A stretch of DNA of 64,000 bases from Paraburkholderia graminis C4D1M (GTDB lineage: Bacteria > Pseudomonadota > Gammaproteobacteria > Burkholderiales > Burkholderiaceae). Of the stretch, positions 18,536 to 27,900 are shown piece by piece (positions within the stretch are counted from its first letter, which is position 1; the number at the start of each line of letters is the position of its first letter). The notes beneath the pieces are model-generated. The model saw only the letters and a program-made list of their open reading frames with translations. It had not been told where the DNA came from and made no database searches. A program made the position numbers and the translations under genes. The DNA is taken from positions 372,001-436,000 of the forward strand of contig NZ_ABLD01000001.1 of NCBI RefSeq assembly GCF_000172415.1, in the 5' to 3' direction.

Positions 18536-18704
18536 GCTGGCGACGGCTGAGTCCGTCCGTATTGGAAAAGCAGGCCGATCCAGACCGTCACGCATTCCCT
18601 TAAGCCCGCCATCCTGATGCACGCGGGACCCATATTTGCGTGCCGTGTTCTGATTTGGGTCATCGCGCTTTTTTGCAATCGAGGTCAATGGTTATCTGAT
18701 TCCG

Positions 18705-20141
18705 TCACGAGCCAAGCACTTCGATGCCTTCCAGGACTCCTGCACCGACACAGATATGCTTGATCTCCGTGAAGTCCGCTAGCGCGTCATAGCCGTGCAA
18801 CCGGCCCAGTCCGCTCTGCCGATAGCCGCCAGTTTCGGCCTCTGCGAACAACCTGTTGTGGTCGTTGATCCAGACGGTCCCATCACGCAGCGCACGCGCA
18901 ATCCGGAAAGCCCGAGCCGAGTCGTGGGTCCACACGCTCGCGGACAGGCCAAAAACGGTGTTGTTTGCCTTTTCAACGGCTTCCTTTTCGGTCACAAAGG
19001 TCTCTAACGTGACGAACGGGCCAAAGATCTCGTCCTGGCAAAAGAAGGCGTGAGGTTCTCCGTGCTCGACCAGCGTCGGTGACAGAAAGGCGCCCGGTCC
19101 GCTCGAAGTCCCGCGCAAGAGCACGCGATCTGCAAGGTCACACGCTCGTTCAACCGTGGTCTGGACAGCGTCGCGGGACGCAGCATCGATCAGCGCGCCA
19201 ATGTCGGAAGCGGGATCGATCCCTGGGCCAACCTTGAGGCTTGCGAGTGCTTTGACGAGTTCGTCTCGCATTTGGTCCGCCTTTGACACATGCACGAGTA
19301 TTCGCCGTGCAGCGGTGCATTGTTGTCCGGAGATGATGGTCGCGGCCCGGGCAAGACGAGGTGCAATGGCCTTAACGTCGCTGTCCTCGAAGACGAGACA
19401 ACACGATTTGCCGCCCAGCTCAAGCGACAATCGCTTCATGCTGTCTGCAGCGGCGCGCATGATTCGCTTGCCGACTTCCGTCGAACCCGTAAAGCTGATC
19501 ACATCGACATCGGCGGACTCGACCAGTCGCGCAGCGGCTTCTGCGCCGTTTTCGAGAAGCAGATTGACAGCACCGGCGGGAAGCGCCGGCTGGTCGAGAC
19601 AACGGATCATTGCCGCGGTGATCAATGACGTCTGGGCAGCCGGCTTGACGATGGCCGTGCATCCGGCAGCGAGGGCGGGCGCAAGGGACCGCACGAGCAG
19701 CACGGCGGGAGCGTTCCACGGCACGATGATCGCAGCAACGCCGGCGGCCTCGCGCAACATCGTCGAGATGGTGCCTGGCTCGGGCTCGATGACGTGACCG
19801 GCAATGTGGCGCGCGAGTCCCGCGTAGTAGCGCACTTCGGAAATTGCGGCGCGCATTTCTCCTCGCGCCTGCCCAATAGTCTTGCCGTTTTCATGCGTCA
19901 GCAATTCCGCTAGCGGTTCCACCGACAACTCGAGAGCTTGCGCCCAGCGAAGCAGAACATCCTGCCGTCGACGGGCATCCTGTGCCCACGTTGTGTGATC
20001 GAACGTATGGCGGGCAGCCGAGACGGCGGCGTCCGCGTCTTGCGTGTTCGAGCTGACGAACCGGCCGAGCGTCTCTCCGTTCGAAGGATCGGAGCTTGCG
20101 AGCACGGGCTTGCCGGCCCATTCGCCGGCGATCCAATTCAT
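18705..20141 (-). CDS. NAD(P)-dependent aldehyde dehydrogenase, possibly for furan aldehydes
   Basis: The ATG at 20141 has a GGAAAGAGA site upstream; an in-frame ATG at 20156 overlaps that site. The 478-residue protein has the full ALDH set: Asn143 in VPWNAP, the cofactor segment SFTGSTEVGK, general base Glu241 in LELGGKS and nucleophile Cys275 in GQQCTA. It lies beside the LysR regulator (39 bp away, same strand) and next to the hmf operon. Oxidation of furfural or hydroxymethylfurfural-derived aldehydes to the acid would feed that pathway; this is inferred from position only. Confidence 0.9.
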   Translation of the reverse strand: MNWIAGEWAGKPVLASSDPSNGETLGRFVSSNTQDADAAVSAARHTFDHTTWAQDARRRQDVLLRWAQALELSVEPLAELLTHENGKTIGQARGEMRAAISEVRYYAGLARHIAGHVIEPEPGTISTMLREAAGVAAIIVPWNAPAVLLVRSLAPALAAGCTAIVKPAAQTSLITAAMIRCLDQPALPAGAVNLLLENGAEAAARLVESADVDVISFTGSTEVGKRIMRAAADSMKRLSLELGGKSCCLVFEDSDVKAIAPRLARAATIISGQQCTAARRILVHVSKADQMRDELVKALASLKVGPGIDPASDIGALIDAASRDAVQTTVERACDLADRVLLRGTSSGPGAFLSPTLVEHGEPHAFFCQDEIFGPFVTLETFVTEKEAVEKANNTVFGLSASVWTHDSARAFRIARALRDGTVWINDHNRLFAEAETGGYRQSGLGRLHGYDALADFTEIKHICVGAGVLEGIEVLGS

Positions 20142-20180
20142 AGCGTCTCTTTCCATTTAACTATCCAGTGGGCGTGGTTG

Positions 20181-21101
20181 TTAAGAATCGACAGGGTCGG
20201 ATGCGCCGGCCGATACCTTCCGTAGTTCGTCGGCAATGATCGCTGTTAGCGCTTCCGTAGCAGCACTTATCGGACGGCGAGGGTGACTGATTCGCACGAT
20301 GTGCCGCACGATTCGCGGCGCAAGGATCGGATGCGCGCGCATGGTGCCGCGCTGCACCGAACGTTCGACCACGATGCGAGGAAGAATCGTGGCGAACCCC
20401 GTGTTTTCGACGAGCTTGACGATGGCGCTCAGAACATCGATCTCGAAACGGGGCGCCAGAAGCACGTCTGCGGATTGCGCGGCCGCGTCGAGCACGCCGC
20501 GCAAGCCGTGACGTTTTGTCGGCAACACAAGATCCAGTTCCTGCACTTGTGCGAGCTCAATGACGGGCGGCAATGTGGGTCCGCCATTCACGCCGGTTGC
20601 CAACACCATTTCTTCGTCCAGCAATGGCTCCGAGTCGAGAGATAAGCGGGCGCGTGGCCGGTTGATCAACGCGGCTTCAAGCTGTCCGCCTGTCACGAGA
20701 TCGATAAAAGTCGCACTGTAGCCGTCGGCTACCGTTACTTCGACGTGCGGGTACTGCTCGTGAAAGCGCGAAAGCGCATCCGCAAGCACGCTCTCGCTGA
20801 CAGACGCAATCAGTCCCAGGGAAACGTGTCCAGACACGACCTCATCGCGCTGCATCAGTTGTGTCTGCGCTTGCTTGAGATCGCGCATGATCGGCAAATA
20901 AAGGCGATACATCAAACGGCCGGCAGCAGTTGGAGTCATTCCATGTGCGCCGCGCTCGAACAAGGTCTGCTTCAACTCGTCTTCGAGCTTGGCGATCTGC
21001 ATGCTCAAAGCCGGTTGAACTATGTTTAGCCGTTTGGCCGCACGAGTTACCGATCCGTCTTCGAAGAGAGCGATGAAGTACTGAATTTGTTTGAGATCCA
21101 T
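20181..21101 (-). CDS. LysR family regulator divergent from the hmf operon
   Basis: The 306-residue protein has the LysR helix-turn-helix at residues ~1-60 (LKQIQYFIALFEDGSVTRAAKRLNIVQPALSMQIAKLE) and a LysR substrate domain from ~90 to 290. It is transcribed away from hmfF, with 313 bp between start codons containing an inverted repeat and several GTATCAA copies. This is the classical arrangement for a LysR activator of a catabolic operon. LysR regulators named HmfR accompany hmf genes in Cupriavidus basilensis HMF14; equivalence is inferred. Confidence 0.9.
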   Translation of the reverse strand: MDLKQIQYFIALFEDGSVTRAAKRLNIVQPALSMQIAKLEDELKQTLFERGAHGMTPTAAGRLMYRLYLPIMRDLKQAQTQLMQRDEVVSGHVSLGLIASVSESVLADALSRFHEQYPHVEVTVADGYSATFIDLVTGGQLEAALINRPRARLSLDSEPLLDEEMVLATGVNGGPTLPPVIELAQVQELDLVLPTKRHGLRGVLDAAAQSADVLLAPRFEIDVLSAIVKLVENTGFATILPRIVVERSVQRGTMRAHPILAPRIVRHIVRISHPRRPISAATEALTAIIADELRKVSAGASDPVDS

Positions 21102-21145
21102 TGGGCAGCGCTCGTCGTGATACCTGTTTCGCCAATCATATGCGC

Positions 21146-21253
21146 TGATACGCGATGAGTCGAGGTATCAACATATTTGCCGGTGTGCTGCGATTCGTAC
21201 CGTTGGCGCGTATCAAAAGCCCGGTCCATCTTCCCTTTTTTACTTGGTATCAA
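21146..21253. promoter_or_regulatory. LysR-type inverted repeat and GTATCAA copies
   Basis: TGATAC (21146-21151) and GTATCA (21165-21170) form an inverted repeat with a 13-bp spacer, 45 bp before the LysR start codon. Two more GTATCAA copies lie at 21210-21216 and 21247-21253. The position and symmetry fit a LysR recognition and activation site set for the divergent hmf promoter. Confidence 0.5.
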
Positions 21254-21268
21254 AACGGGGACTGTCTT

Positions 21269-21305
21269 GCATCAGTATCCGTACGGACATCAGTACTTCT
21301 GATGC
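21269..21305. promoter_or_regulatory. nested palindrome upstream of hmfF
   Basis: GCATCAG (21269-21275) pairs with CTGATGC (21299-21305), and a perfect 10-bp palindrome TCCGTACGGA (21278-21287) lies between. It is 110-145 bp upstream of hmfF. It may be an operator or a cruciform-prone site. There is no T-run, so a terminator is unlikely. Confidence 0.4.
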
Positions 21306-21414
21306 CTAGGTTCAAAAATTAATATTATCGCTTATACCGTGGCGTCGATATTCTGCTCTTCAATCTGCCGGTGTTAGCACCTCCGAGGCCGGCAGCAATG
21401 GAGAGAGACTCAAA

Positions 21415-22899
21415 ATGAATTCACGCGAAAGCTCGCCGATGACGTCCCTGGGCGCCCCGGCGAACGACGTCGGGCCTGCGCGCACCTTGCGTCACTGGCT
21501 TGCACATCTGAGTCGGAGCGGCCGCGTCGCGGCGATCGACAAGCCCGTTGCGCTCGAGCACGAACTCGCCGCGATCGCCAAGTGCCTCGACGGCACGCAG
21601 GCGGCCTTCTTCACGCAGCCGGGCGGCCATGCGGTGCCCGTCGTCAGCGGTTTCATGTCGAAGCGTGCGTGGATTGCGGAAGCGATGGGCGTCGACGAAT
21701 CCGCGTTGCTCGCGCGTTTCTCCGCTGCGGCCGCCGCGCCGCTCGAATCGAAAGTCGTCGGACGTGAAGAGGCGCCGTGTCAGCAAGTGGTGCATACGAG
21801 CGGCATCGATCTTCACGCGCTGCTGCCGATTCCCACGCACAGCGAGTACGACAACGGCCCCTACCTTACGGCGGGCCTCGTGATCGCGCGCAATCCGCGC
21901 ACCGGCGTGCAGAACGTTTCGATCAACCGCATTCAGGTGCATGGCCAGAATCGCATGGCGATCCTGCTGCTGCCGCGGCATCTCTACGCATTTCATCGCG
22001 AGGCAGAAGCTGCAGGCGACGCGCTCGACGTAGCAATCGCGATCGGTGTCGATCCGCTCACGATGCTTGCGTCGCAAGCGATCACACCCATCGATCATGA
22101 CGAGCTGGAAATTGCGGGCGCGCTGCATGGTGCGCCGCTGCCGGTCGCGCAATGTGTGACGAATGGTGTGCACGTGCCGGCGTTTGCGGAGATCGTCATC
22201 GAAGGGCGGATTCTGCCGAACGTCCGCGAGCCCGAGGGCCCGTTCGGCGAGTTTCCGAAGTACTACAGCGCGAGGGAAGCGCGCGAAGTCATCGAGGTGA
22301 CCGCGGTGACGCATCGGCGCGATCCGATCTTTCATACGATCGTGCCCGCCGAAATGGAGCATCTGCTGCTGGGCGCAATTCCGCGCGAAGCAACGCTGCT
22401 CGCGCATCTGCAGCGCAGCCATCCGGCGGTGAAGGACGTTCATCTGTCTGTCGGCGGCGTGTGCCGCTATCACCTGTGGGTGCAGTTCGACAAGAAGCGC
22501 GAAGGCGAAGCGAAGAACGTCATTCTGTGCGCGTTCGGCGCGCATTACGACATCAAGCAGGTCGTCGTTGTCGATACCGATGTGAACGTGCACGATCCCG
22601 CCGAAATCGAATGGGCCATCGCGACGCGCTTCCAGGCCGACCGCGATCTCGTTGTGATCGAAGGCGCGCAGGGTTCGCCGCTCGATCCGTCGACGACCGT
22701 CGGCCAACCCGACGACGCGCCGTCGCATCTGCAAGGCGTGAGCGCAAAGATGGGCCTCGATGCGACGCGCCCCGTCGTGTATCCCGCGCATGTGTTCACA
22801 CGCGTGCGCATTCCGGGGCAAGACTCGGTGGATCTGCACACACTCGTCGCCGCTGACAACAGCGCGTTCGACGCCTACTTGTCGCGCGATCATGACTGA
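21415..22899 (+). CDS. hmfF: UbiD-type 2,5-furandicarboxylate decarboxylase
   Basis: A GGAGAG site precedes the ATG at 21415. The 494-residue protein belongs to the prenylated-FMN-dependent UbiD family. The catalytic Glu-Arg-Glu triad is visible as Arg172 (SINRIQVHG), Glu274 and Glu279 (PEGPFGEFP), with spacing equal to that in Fdc1. The gene overlaps a UbiX-type gene, which supplies the cofactor, and is followed by the complete 2-furoyl-CoA set. In the HMF pathway of Cupriavidus basilensis HMF14 the equivalent HmfF decarboxylates 2,5-furandicarboxylic acid to 2-furoate. That assignment rests on gene order. Another aromatic acid substrate remains possible. Confidence 0.82.
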   Translation: MNSRESSPMTSLGAPANDVGPARTLRHWLAHLSRSGRVAAIDKPVALEHELAAIAKCLDGTQAAFFTQPGGHAVPVVSGFMSKRAWIAEAMGVDESALLARFSAAAAAPLESKVVGREEAPCQQVVHTSGIDLHALLPIPTHSEYDNGPYLTAGLVIARNPRTGVQNVSINRIQVHGQNRMAILLLPRHLYAFHREAEAAGDALDVAIAIGVDPLTMLASQAITPIDHDELEIAGALHGAPLPVAQCVTNGVHVPAFAEIVIEGRILPNVREPEGPFGEFPKYYSAREAREVIEVTAVTHRRDPIFHTIVPAEMEHLLLGAIPREATLLAHLQRSHPAVKDVHLSVGGVCRYHLWVQFDKKREGEAKNVILCAFGAHYDIKQVVVVDTDVNVHDPAEIEWAIATRFQADRDLVVIEGAQGSPLDPSTTVGQPDDAPSHLQGVSAKMGLDATRPVVYPAHVFTRVRIPGQDSVDLHTLVAADNSAFDAYLSRDHD

Positions 22900-23506
22900 A
22901 CGCAAGAAGCGCATCGTCGTCGGTATTTCGGGTGCGAGCGGCGCTGTGATCGGCGTGCGCCTGCTCGCCGCGTTGCGCCGCCTCGGCACGCACGAAACGC
23001 ATCTGGTCGTGTCCGCATCCGGCGCGGTGACGGCGGCGCAGGAACTCGGCCTTGCGCGCGGCGACATCGACGCGCTCGCCGACGTCGTGCACAACGTACG
23101 CGACATTGGCGCCGCGGTCGCGAGCGGATCGTTTCTGACCGAAGGCATGGTGATCGCCCCGTGTTCGATGAAAACGCTTGCGAGTGTCGCGAACGGTTTC
23201 GCGGACAACCTGCTCACTCGCGCGGCCGATGTGATGCTCAAGGAGCGCCGCCGCCTCGTGCTGGTCGCGCGCGAAACGCCGCTCAATCTCGCGCATCTGC
23301 GCAACATGACGCTCGCCACGGAAATGGGCGCGATCGTGATGCCGCCGGTGCCCGCGTTCTACGCGCATCCGCAGACCATCGAGGACGTGGTCGATCACAC
23401 GGTCGGGCGGATTCTCGATCTGTTCGGTATCGACCATGAGGAAATTGCGCGCCGCTGGAACGGTCTTGCCGACGAATTCGGCGGCCGCGCCGCGCGTGAG
23501 GAGTAA
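22892..23506 (+). CDS. hmfG: UbiX-type flavin prenyltransferase
   Basis: The ATG at 22892 overlaps the end of hmfF by 8 bp, indicating translational coupling. The 204-residue flavoprotein has the UbiX/Pad1 signatures GISGASGAVIG (residues ~11-21), the APCSMKTLASVANG segment, and LVLVARETPLNLAHLRNM. It prenylates FMN with dimethylallyl phosphate to make the prFMN cofactor required by the neighbouring UbiD enzyme. In C. basilensis this position in the cluster is called hmfG. Confidence 0.88.
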   Translation: MTERKKRIVVGISGASGAVIGVRLLAALRRLGTHETHLVVSASGAVTAAQELGLARGDIDALADVVHNVRDIGAAVASGSFLTEGMVIAPCSMKTLASVANGFADNLLTRAADVMLKERRRLVLVARETPLNLAHLRNMTLATEMGAIVMPPVPAFYAHPQTIEDVVDHTVGRILDLFGIDHEEIARRWNGLADEFGGRAAREE

Positions 23507-23510
23507 CGTC

Positions 23511-26500
23511 ATGAATCAGCGCGAAACCGCATTTGCCGACATAAACGCGCGTGTCGCCGACAACGGGACGCGCGACGCGAGCACACCGCGGCGTCACATC
23601 GGGCGCTCGATGCAGCGCCTCGAAGACCCTGCGATCCTGACAGGCCGCGGTCGCTATGGCGACGACATCGCTGTGAAGCCGGGCACGCTGCACGCCGCGA
23701 TTCTGCGTTCGCCGCACGCGCACGCGGAGATCCTGTCGATCGATACGCAAGCCGCAGCCAAACTCGCCGGCGTGCGCGCCGTGCTAACGCGCGACGATCT
23801 GCGTGCGTGGTCGCGTCCCTTCGTCGTCGGCGTGAAGTCGCCAATGGAGCAGTGGGCGCTCGCGATGGACCGCGTGCGCTACGTCGGCGAGCCGGTCGCG
23901 GTCGTGATGGCGGAATCGCGTGCGCTCGCCGAAGACGCGCTCGATCTCATCAAGGTCGACTATGCGATGCTCGATCCCGTGACGTCGATCGAACAGGCCG
24001 CGAGCAACGAAGGCCCCGCGCTGCACGAGCGCGTAGGCAGCAACGTCATCAGCGACCGGCACTTCCGCTACGGCGAGCCCGAAGCGGCCTTCGAACGCGC
24101 GCCGCATCGCGTGAAGCTGGTCGCGCATTATCCGCGCAATACCTGTGCGCCGATCGAGTGCGGCGTAGTCATCGCCGAGTACCTTTCCGGCGATGAAGGC
24201 TACGACGTCACGTCGAATTTCATGGGACCGTTCTCGCTGCACGCCGTCATGGCGATGGCGTTGAACGTGCCCGCCAATCGTCTGCGTCATAAGGCACCGC
24301 GCGATTCCGGCGGCAGTTTCGGCGTGAAGCAGGCCGTGTTTCCGTACGTGGTGCTGATGTGCCTCGCGTCGCGCAAGGCGGGCGCGCCGGTGAAATGGGT
24401 CGAGGACCGGCTCGAGCATTTGAGCGCGGCCACATCGGCGACCGCGCGCCTCTCGACAATTGAAGCGGCGGTCGAAGCGGATGGCCGCATCGTCGCGCTG
24501 TCCTACGATCAACTGGAAGACGTCGGCGGCTACGTGCGCGCGCCCGAGCCCGCGACGTTTTACCGGATGCACGGCTGTCTGACGGGCGCGTACGCCATCC
24601 CGAATCTGCTCGTGCGCAACCGCGTCGTGTTGACCAACAAGACGCCGACCGGACTCGTGCGCGGCTTCGGCGGACCGCAGGTGTACTTCGCACTGGAGCG
24701 GCTGATCCAGCGCATCGCCATCGAGTTGAAGCTCGATGTGCTCGACGTCTATCGCCGCAACTTCGTTCCCGCCGATGCCTTCCCGTATCGCGCGGCAGCG
24801 GGCGCGCTGCTCGATTCGGGCAACTATCAGGAAGCGCTGCGCCGTTCGATCGACGATGGCGGATACCACGAACTCGTCGCGCGCCGCAACGCCGCGCGAC
24901 GCGCAGGGCGGTTCTATGGCATAGGCTTCGCGGCGATCGTGGAGCCGTCGGTCTCCAACATGGGCTACATCACGACTGTGATGCCCGCCGACGCGCGCAA
25001 AAAAGCCGGACCGAAGAACGGCGCGATCGCGAGCGCGACGGTCAGCGTCGATCTGCTCGGCGGCGTGGTGGTGACCATCGCGTCGACGCCCGCAGGCCAG
25101 GGCCACATGACGGTGTGCGCGCAAGTCGTCGCCGACGTGCTCGGGCTCGATCCGAAGGACATCGTCGTCAATGTCGAGTTCGATACGCACAAGGACGCCT
25201 GGTCCGTCGCGGCGGGCAATTATTCGAGCCGCTTCGCGGGCGCGGTGGCAGGCACCGTGCATCTCGCCGCGACGCGCGTGCGCGACAAACTCGCGCGCGT
25301 GCTCGCCAGGCAGTTCGACTGCGCGGCGAACGACGTGCGCTTCGAAGGCGGGCGCGTCTATCCGCGCGACGCCGCCGACCGCGCGTTGCCGTTCGCGCGC
25401 GCAGCGAGCAATGCGCCGCACTGGGCGCCCGCGCTCCTGCCCGAAGGCGAAGAGCCGGGCCTGCGCGAAACCGTGTTCTGGTCGCCGCCGCACATGGATG
25501 CGCCCGACGAACACGACCGCATCAATACATCGGCCGCGTATGGCTTCGCATTCGACATGTGCGGTGTCGAAGTGGATCGCACGACCGGACGCGTGCGCAT
25601 CGACCGCTATGTGACCGTGCACGACGCCGGCACCATCCTGAACCCCGCACTCGCCGATGGCCAGATTCGCGGTGCGTTCGCGCAAGGCGTCGGCGCGGCG
25701 CTGATGGAAGAGTTCCGCTACGGCGCGGACGGCAGCTTCCAGTCGGGCACGCTCGCCGACTATCTGATGCCGACGACATGCGAAGTGCCCGATCCGCTCA
25801 TCGTGCATCTGGAAACGCCTTCGCCTTTCACGCCGCTCGGCGCGAAGGGCCTCGGCGAAGGCAACAACATGAGCACGCCGCCGTGCATCGCGAATGCGGT
25901 GGCGGATGCGCTCGGTGTCGAAGACATTCGCTTGCCGCTCACGCCGCCCAAAGTGATGGCGATGATCGGCATCGACGATCCCGAACCGTCGCGGCCGGAA
26001 TATCGCGAAGCGCCTGCCACGAAGCCCGCGACGCCGGGCGGCGGACGCGCGCTGACGGCGCAGGGCGCGGTCGATCTGCCCGCGACGCCCGAAGCCGTGT
26101 TCGCCGTGCTGCTCGATCCGAAGGCGCTGGCGAACGTCATTCCCGGCTGCCACGCGCTCGAAGAAACGGCACCGAACCAGTATCGCGCGGACGTGACCGT
26201 CGGCGTCGGCATGATCAAGGCCCGTTTCGAAGCGCGTATCGGCTTGTCGGAGATCGAGGCGCCGCGTCGCCTGCGTCTCGCGGGTGCGGGCATCTCGCCG
26301 CTCGGCAGCGCGCGCGGCAACGGTCTCGTCGAACTGACGCCGCACGGCAGCGGCACGCGGCTCACGTACGACTACGAAGCCCAGGTGTCGGGCAAGGTCG
26401 CGGCGGTCGGCGCGCGCATGCTCGAAGGCGCTGCGAAGGTCGTGCTGAAGCAGTTGTTCGAATCGCTCGGACGGCAGGCGGCGGGCAAGCCGGTAGAAGC

Positions 26501-26552
26501 GCATGGATCGTGGATCGCAAGACTCCTCGCCCGTTTCAGGAGACACGCATGA
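23511..26552 (+). CDS. hmfA: 2-furoyl-CoA dehydrogenase large (molybdenum) subunit fused to a CoxG domain
   Basis: The ATG at 23511, 4 bp after hmfG, gives 1013 residues, about 200 more than a usual CoxL-type subunit. Residues ~25-800 are a xanthine-dehydrogenase-family Mo subunit: IGRSMQRLEDPAILTGRGRY, RDSGGSFGVKQ, LVRGFGGPQVYF, TPAGQGHMTVCAQVVADV and LGAKGLGEGNNMSTPP, with the catalytic Glu in the last. After a linker, residues ~840-995 are an SRPBCC/CoxG-type domain (GAVDLPATPEAVFAVLLDP, FEARIGLSEI...). CoxG proteins help tether or mature CO dehydrogenase. HmfA hydroxylates furoyl-CoA at C5. The gene overlaps hmfB by 4 bp. Confidence 0.85.
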   Translation: MNQRETAFADINARVADNGTRDASTPRRHIGRSMQRLEDPAILTGRGRYGDDIAVKPGTLHAAILRSPHAHAEILSIDTQAAAKLAGVRAVLTRDDLRAWSRPFVVGVKSPMEQWALAMDRVRYVGEPVAVVMAESRALAEDALDLIKVDYAMLDPVTSIEQAASNEGPALHERVGSNVISDRHFRYGEPEAAFERAPHRVKLVAHYPRNTCAPIECGVVIAEYLSGDEGYDVTSNFMGPFSLHAVMAMALNVPANRLRHKAPRDSGGSFGVKQAVFPYVVLMCLASRKAGAPVKWVEDRLEHLSAATSATARLSTIEAAVEADGRIVALSYDQLEDVGGYVRAPEPATFYRMHGCLTGAYAIPNLLVRNRVVLTNKTPTGLVRGFGGPQVYFALERLIQRIAIELKLDVLDVYRRNFVPADAFPYRAAAGALLDSGNYQEALRRSIDDGGYHELVARRNAARRAGRFYGIGFAAIVEPSVSNMGYITTVMPADARKKAGPKNGAIASATVSVDLLGGVVVTIASTPAGQGHMTVCAQVVADVLGLDPKDIVVNVEFDTHKDAWSVAAGNYSSRFAGAVAGTVHLAATRVRDKLARVLARQFDCAANDVRFEGGRVYPRDAADRALPFARAASNAPHWAPALLPEGEEPGLRETVFWSPPHMDAPDEHDRINTSAAYGFAFDMCGVEVDRTTGRVRIDRYVTVHDAGTILNPALADGQIRGAFAQGVGAALMEEFRYGADGSFQSGTLADYLMPTTCEVPDPLIVHLETPSPFTPLGAKGLGEGNNMSTPPCIANAVADALGVEDIRLPLTPPKVMAMIGIDDPEPSRPEYREAPATKPATPGGGRALTAQGAVDLPATPEAVFAVLLDPKALANVIPGCHALEETAPNQYRADVTVGVGMIKARFEARIGLSEIEAPRRLRLAGAGISPLGSARGNGLVELTPHGSGTRLTYDYEAQVSGKVAAVGARMLEGAAKVVLKQLFESLGRQAAGKPVEAHGSWIARLLARFRRHA

Positions 26553-27370
26553 AGCCCGCACCGTTCGATTACCTGCGCGCGATGACCGCGCAAGACGCGC
26601 TCGACGCGCTCGCGCAATACGGCGAAGACGCGCGCGTGCTGGCAGGCGGCCAGTCGCTGATGGCAGTGCTCAATATGCGGCTCGCACAGCCCAAGGTGCT
26701 TATCGACATTTCGCGTACTGCGGAGCTCGATGCCGTGCGCGTCGACACGCAAGCGGGGCATCTCGTCGTGAACGCCGCGGCGACGCAAGGCAGCGTCGAA
26801 TGGCGCAGCACGCTCGCCGACGAAGCGCCGCTGCTCGCGATGGCTTTCCCGCATATCTCGCACTTCCAGATTCGCAATCGCGGGACCGTGTGCGGTTCGA
26901 TCGCGCATGCGGACCCGAGCGCGGAGTTGCCACTCGTGCTTTCCGCGCTTGGCGGCGACGTGATGCTGCGCTCGCGAAGAAAGCGCCGCACGCTCGCCGC
27001 GCAGGACTTCTTTCAGGGAATGCTGATGACCGCGCGCGAGCCGGATGAACTTGTTGAAGCGGTGCGCTTTCCGCTGCGCCGCCCGGGCGAGCGCTACGCG
27101 TTCACGGAATTTTCCGCGCGGCACGGCGATTTCGCGATCGTCGCGTGTGCGGCCGTCGTCACCGACGAGTCGATCCGTATCGCAGTCGGCGGCGTCGCGG
27201 ACCGGCCGGTCACTGAGCAATGGCCTCGTCTGCAAGGCGACGACCTGCGCGGCGCACTGAACGATTTGAGCTGGAAACTGAACGCGCAGGACGACGCGCA
27301 CATCGGCGCGAAATATCGCCGGAATCTGGTGCGGCAACTCGGATGGCGCGTGATCGAGGAGGCAAAGTGA
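26549..27370 (+). CDS. hmfB: 2-furoyl-CoA dehydrogenase FAD-binding subunit
   Basis: The ATG at 26549 overlaps the hmfA stop (ATGA), with AGGAGA at 26538-26543. The 273-residue CoxM-type flavoprotein has both FAD loops: LAGGQSLMAVLN (residues ~32-43) and IRNRGTVCGSIAHADP (residues ~109-124). The CO dehydrogenase flavoprotein C-terminal domain follows. It takes electrons from the iron-sulfur subunit encoded next, with which it overlaps by 4 bp. Confidence 0.9.
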   Translation: MKPAPFDYLRAMTAQDALDALAQYGEDARVLAGGQSLMAVLNMRLAQPKVLIDISRTAELDAVRVDTQAGHLVVNAAATQGSVEWRSTLADEAPLLAMAFPHISHFQIRNRGTVCGSIAHADPSAELPLVLSALGGDVMLRSRRKRRTLAAQDFFQGMLMTAREPDELVEAVRFPLRRPGERYAFTEFSARHGDFAIVACAAVVTDESIRIAVGGVADRPVTEQWPRLQGDDLRGALNDLSWKLNAQDDAHIGAKYRRNLVRQLGWRVIEEAK

Positions 27371-27900
27371 GCAAGACGGACACCATCATGCGGCACGGCG
27401 AAGCGCAGCGGATCGCGCTGACGCTGAACGGCCGCGAACGAAGCGGCCATTGCGAGCCGCGCGAACTGCTGTCGGACTTCATTCGGCACGAACTCGGCGC
27501 GACGGGCACGCACGTCGGCTGCGAGCATGGCGTATGCGGCGCATGTACCGTGCAGGTCGATGGCGTCGCGGCGCGCTCGTGTCTGATGCTTGCCGTGCAG
27601 GCCAATGGCCGGCGTATCGATACCGTCGAGGGCCTCGCGCCCGATCAGACGCTTGGCGACCTTCAGCAGGCGTTCCAGCGGCATCACGCGCTGCAATGCG
27701 GCTTCTGCACGGCGGGAATTTTGATGTCGTGCGCGGATTATCTGCGGCGCGTGCCGAATCCATCCGAAGAGCAGGTGCGGCAGATGCTGTCGGGTCATAT
27801 CTGCCGCTGTACGGGTTACACACCCATCGTGGCCGCGGTGCTCGACGTTGCGGCGCGCCGCCGGGCCGAGGCAGGCACGACGGAGGTCGAACATGCTTGA
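27367..27900 (+). CDS. hmfC: 2-furoyl-CoA dehydrogenase 2Fe-2S subunit
   Basis: The start is a GTG at 27367 overlapping the hmfB stop (GTGA), with GAGG upstream. The 177-residue protein has the two clusters of the family: Cys52, Cys57, Cys60 and Cys72 (CEHGVCGAC...C), and Cys111, Cys114, Cys146 and Cys148 (CGFC...CRC). It links the Mo site of HmfA to the FAD of HmfB. An ATG at 27388 would give a slightly shorter protein. It overlaps hmfD by 8 bp. Confidence 0.92.
   Translation: MSKTDTIMRHGEAQRIALTLNGRERSGHCEPRELLSDFIRHELGATGTHVGCEHGVCGACTVQVDGVAARSCLMLAVQANGRRIDTVEGLAPDQTLGDLQQAFQRHHALQCGFCTAGILMSCADYLRRVPNPSEEQVRQMLSGHICRCTGYTPIVAAVLDVAARRRAEAGTTEVEHA

Noticed and set aside
25115-26548. upstream extension of the hmfB frame
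   Set aside because: It overlaps hmfA in another frame and is Arg/Ala-rich. The ATGA overlap and AGGAGA site support 26549.
23784-26561. 925-codon open frame on the minus strand
   Set aside because: It lies exactly antisense to hmfA. Long antisense frames are common in GC-rich genes because of codon bias, and its translation is His/Arg-rich with no domain.
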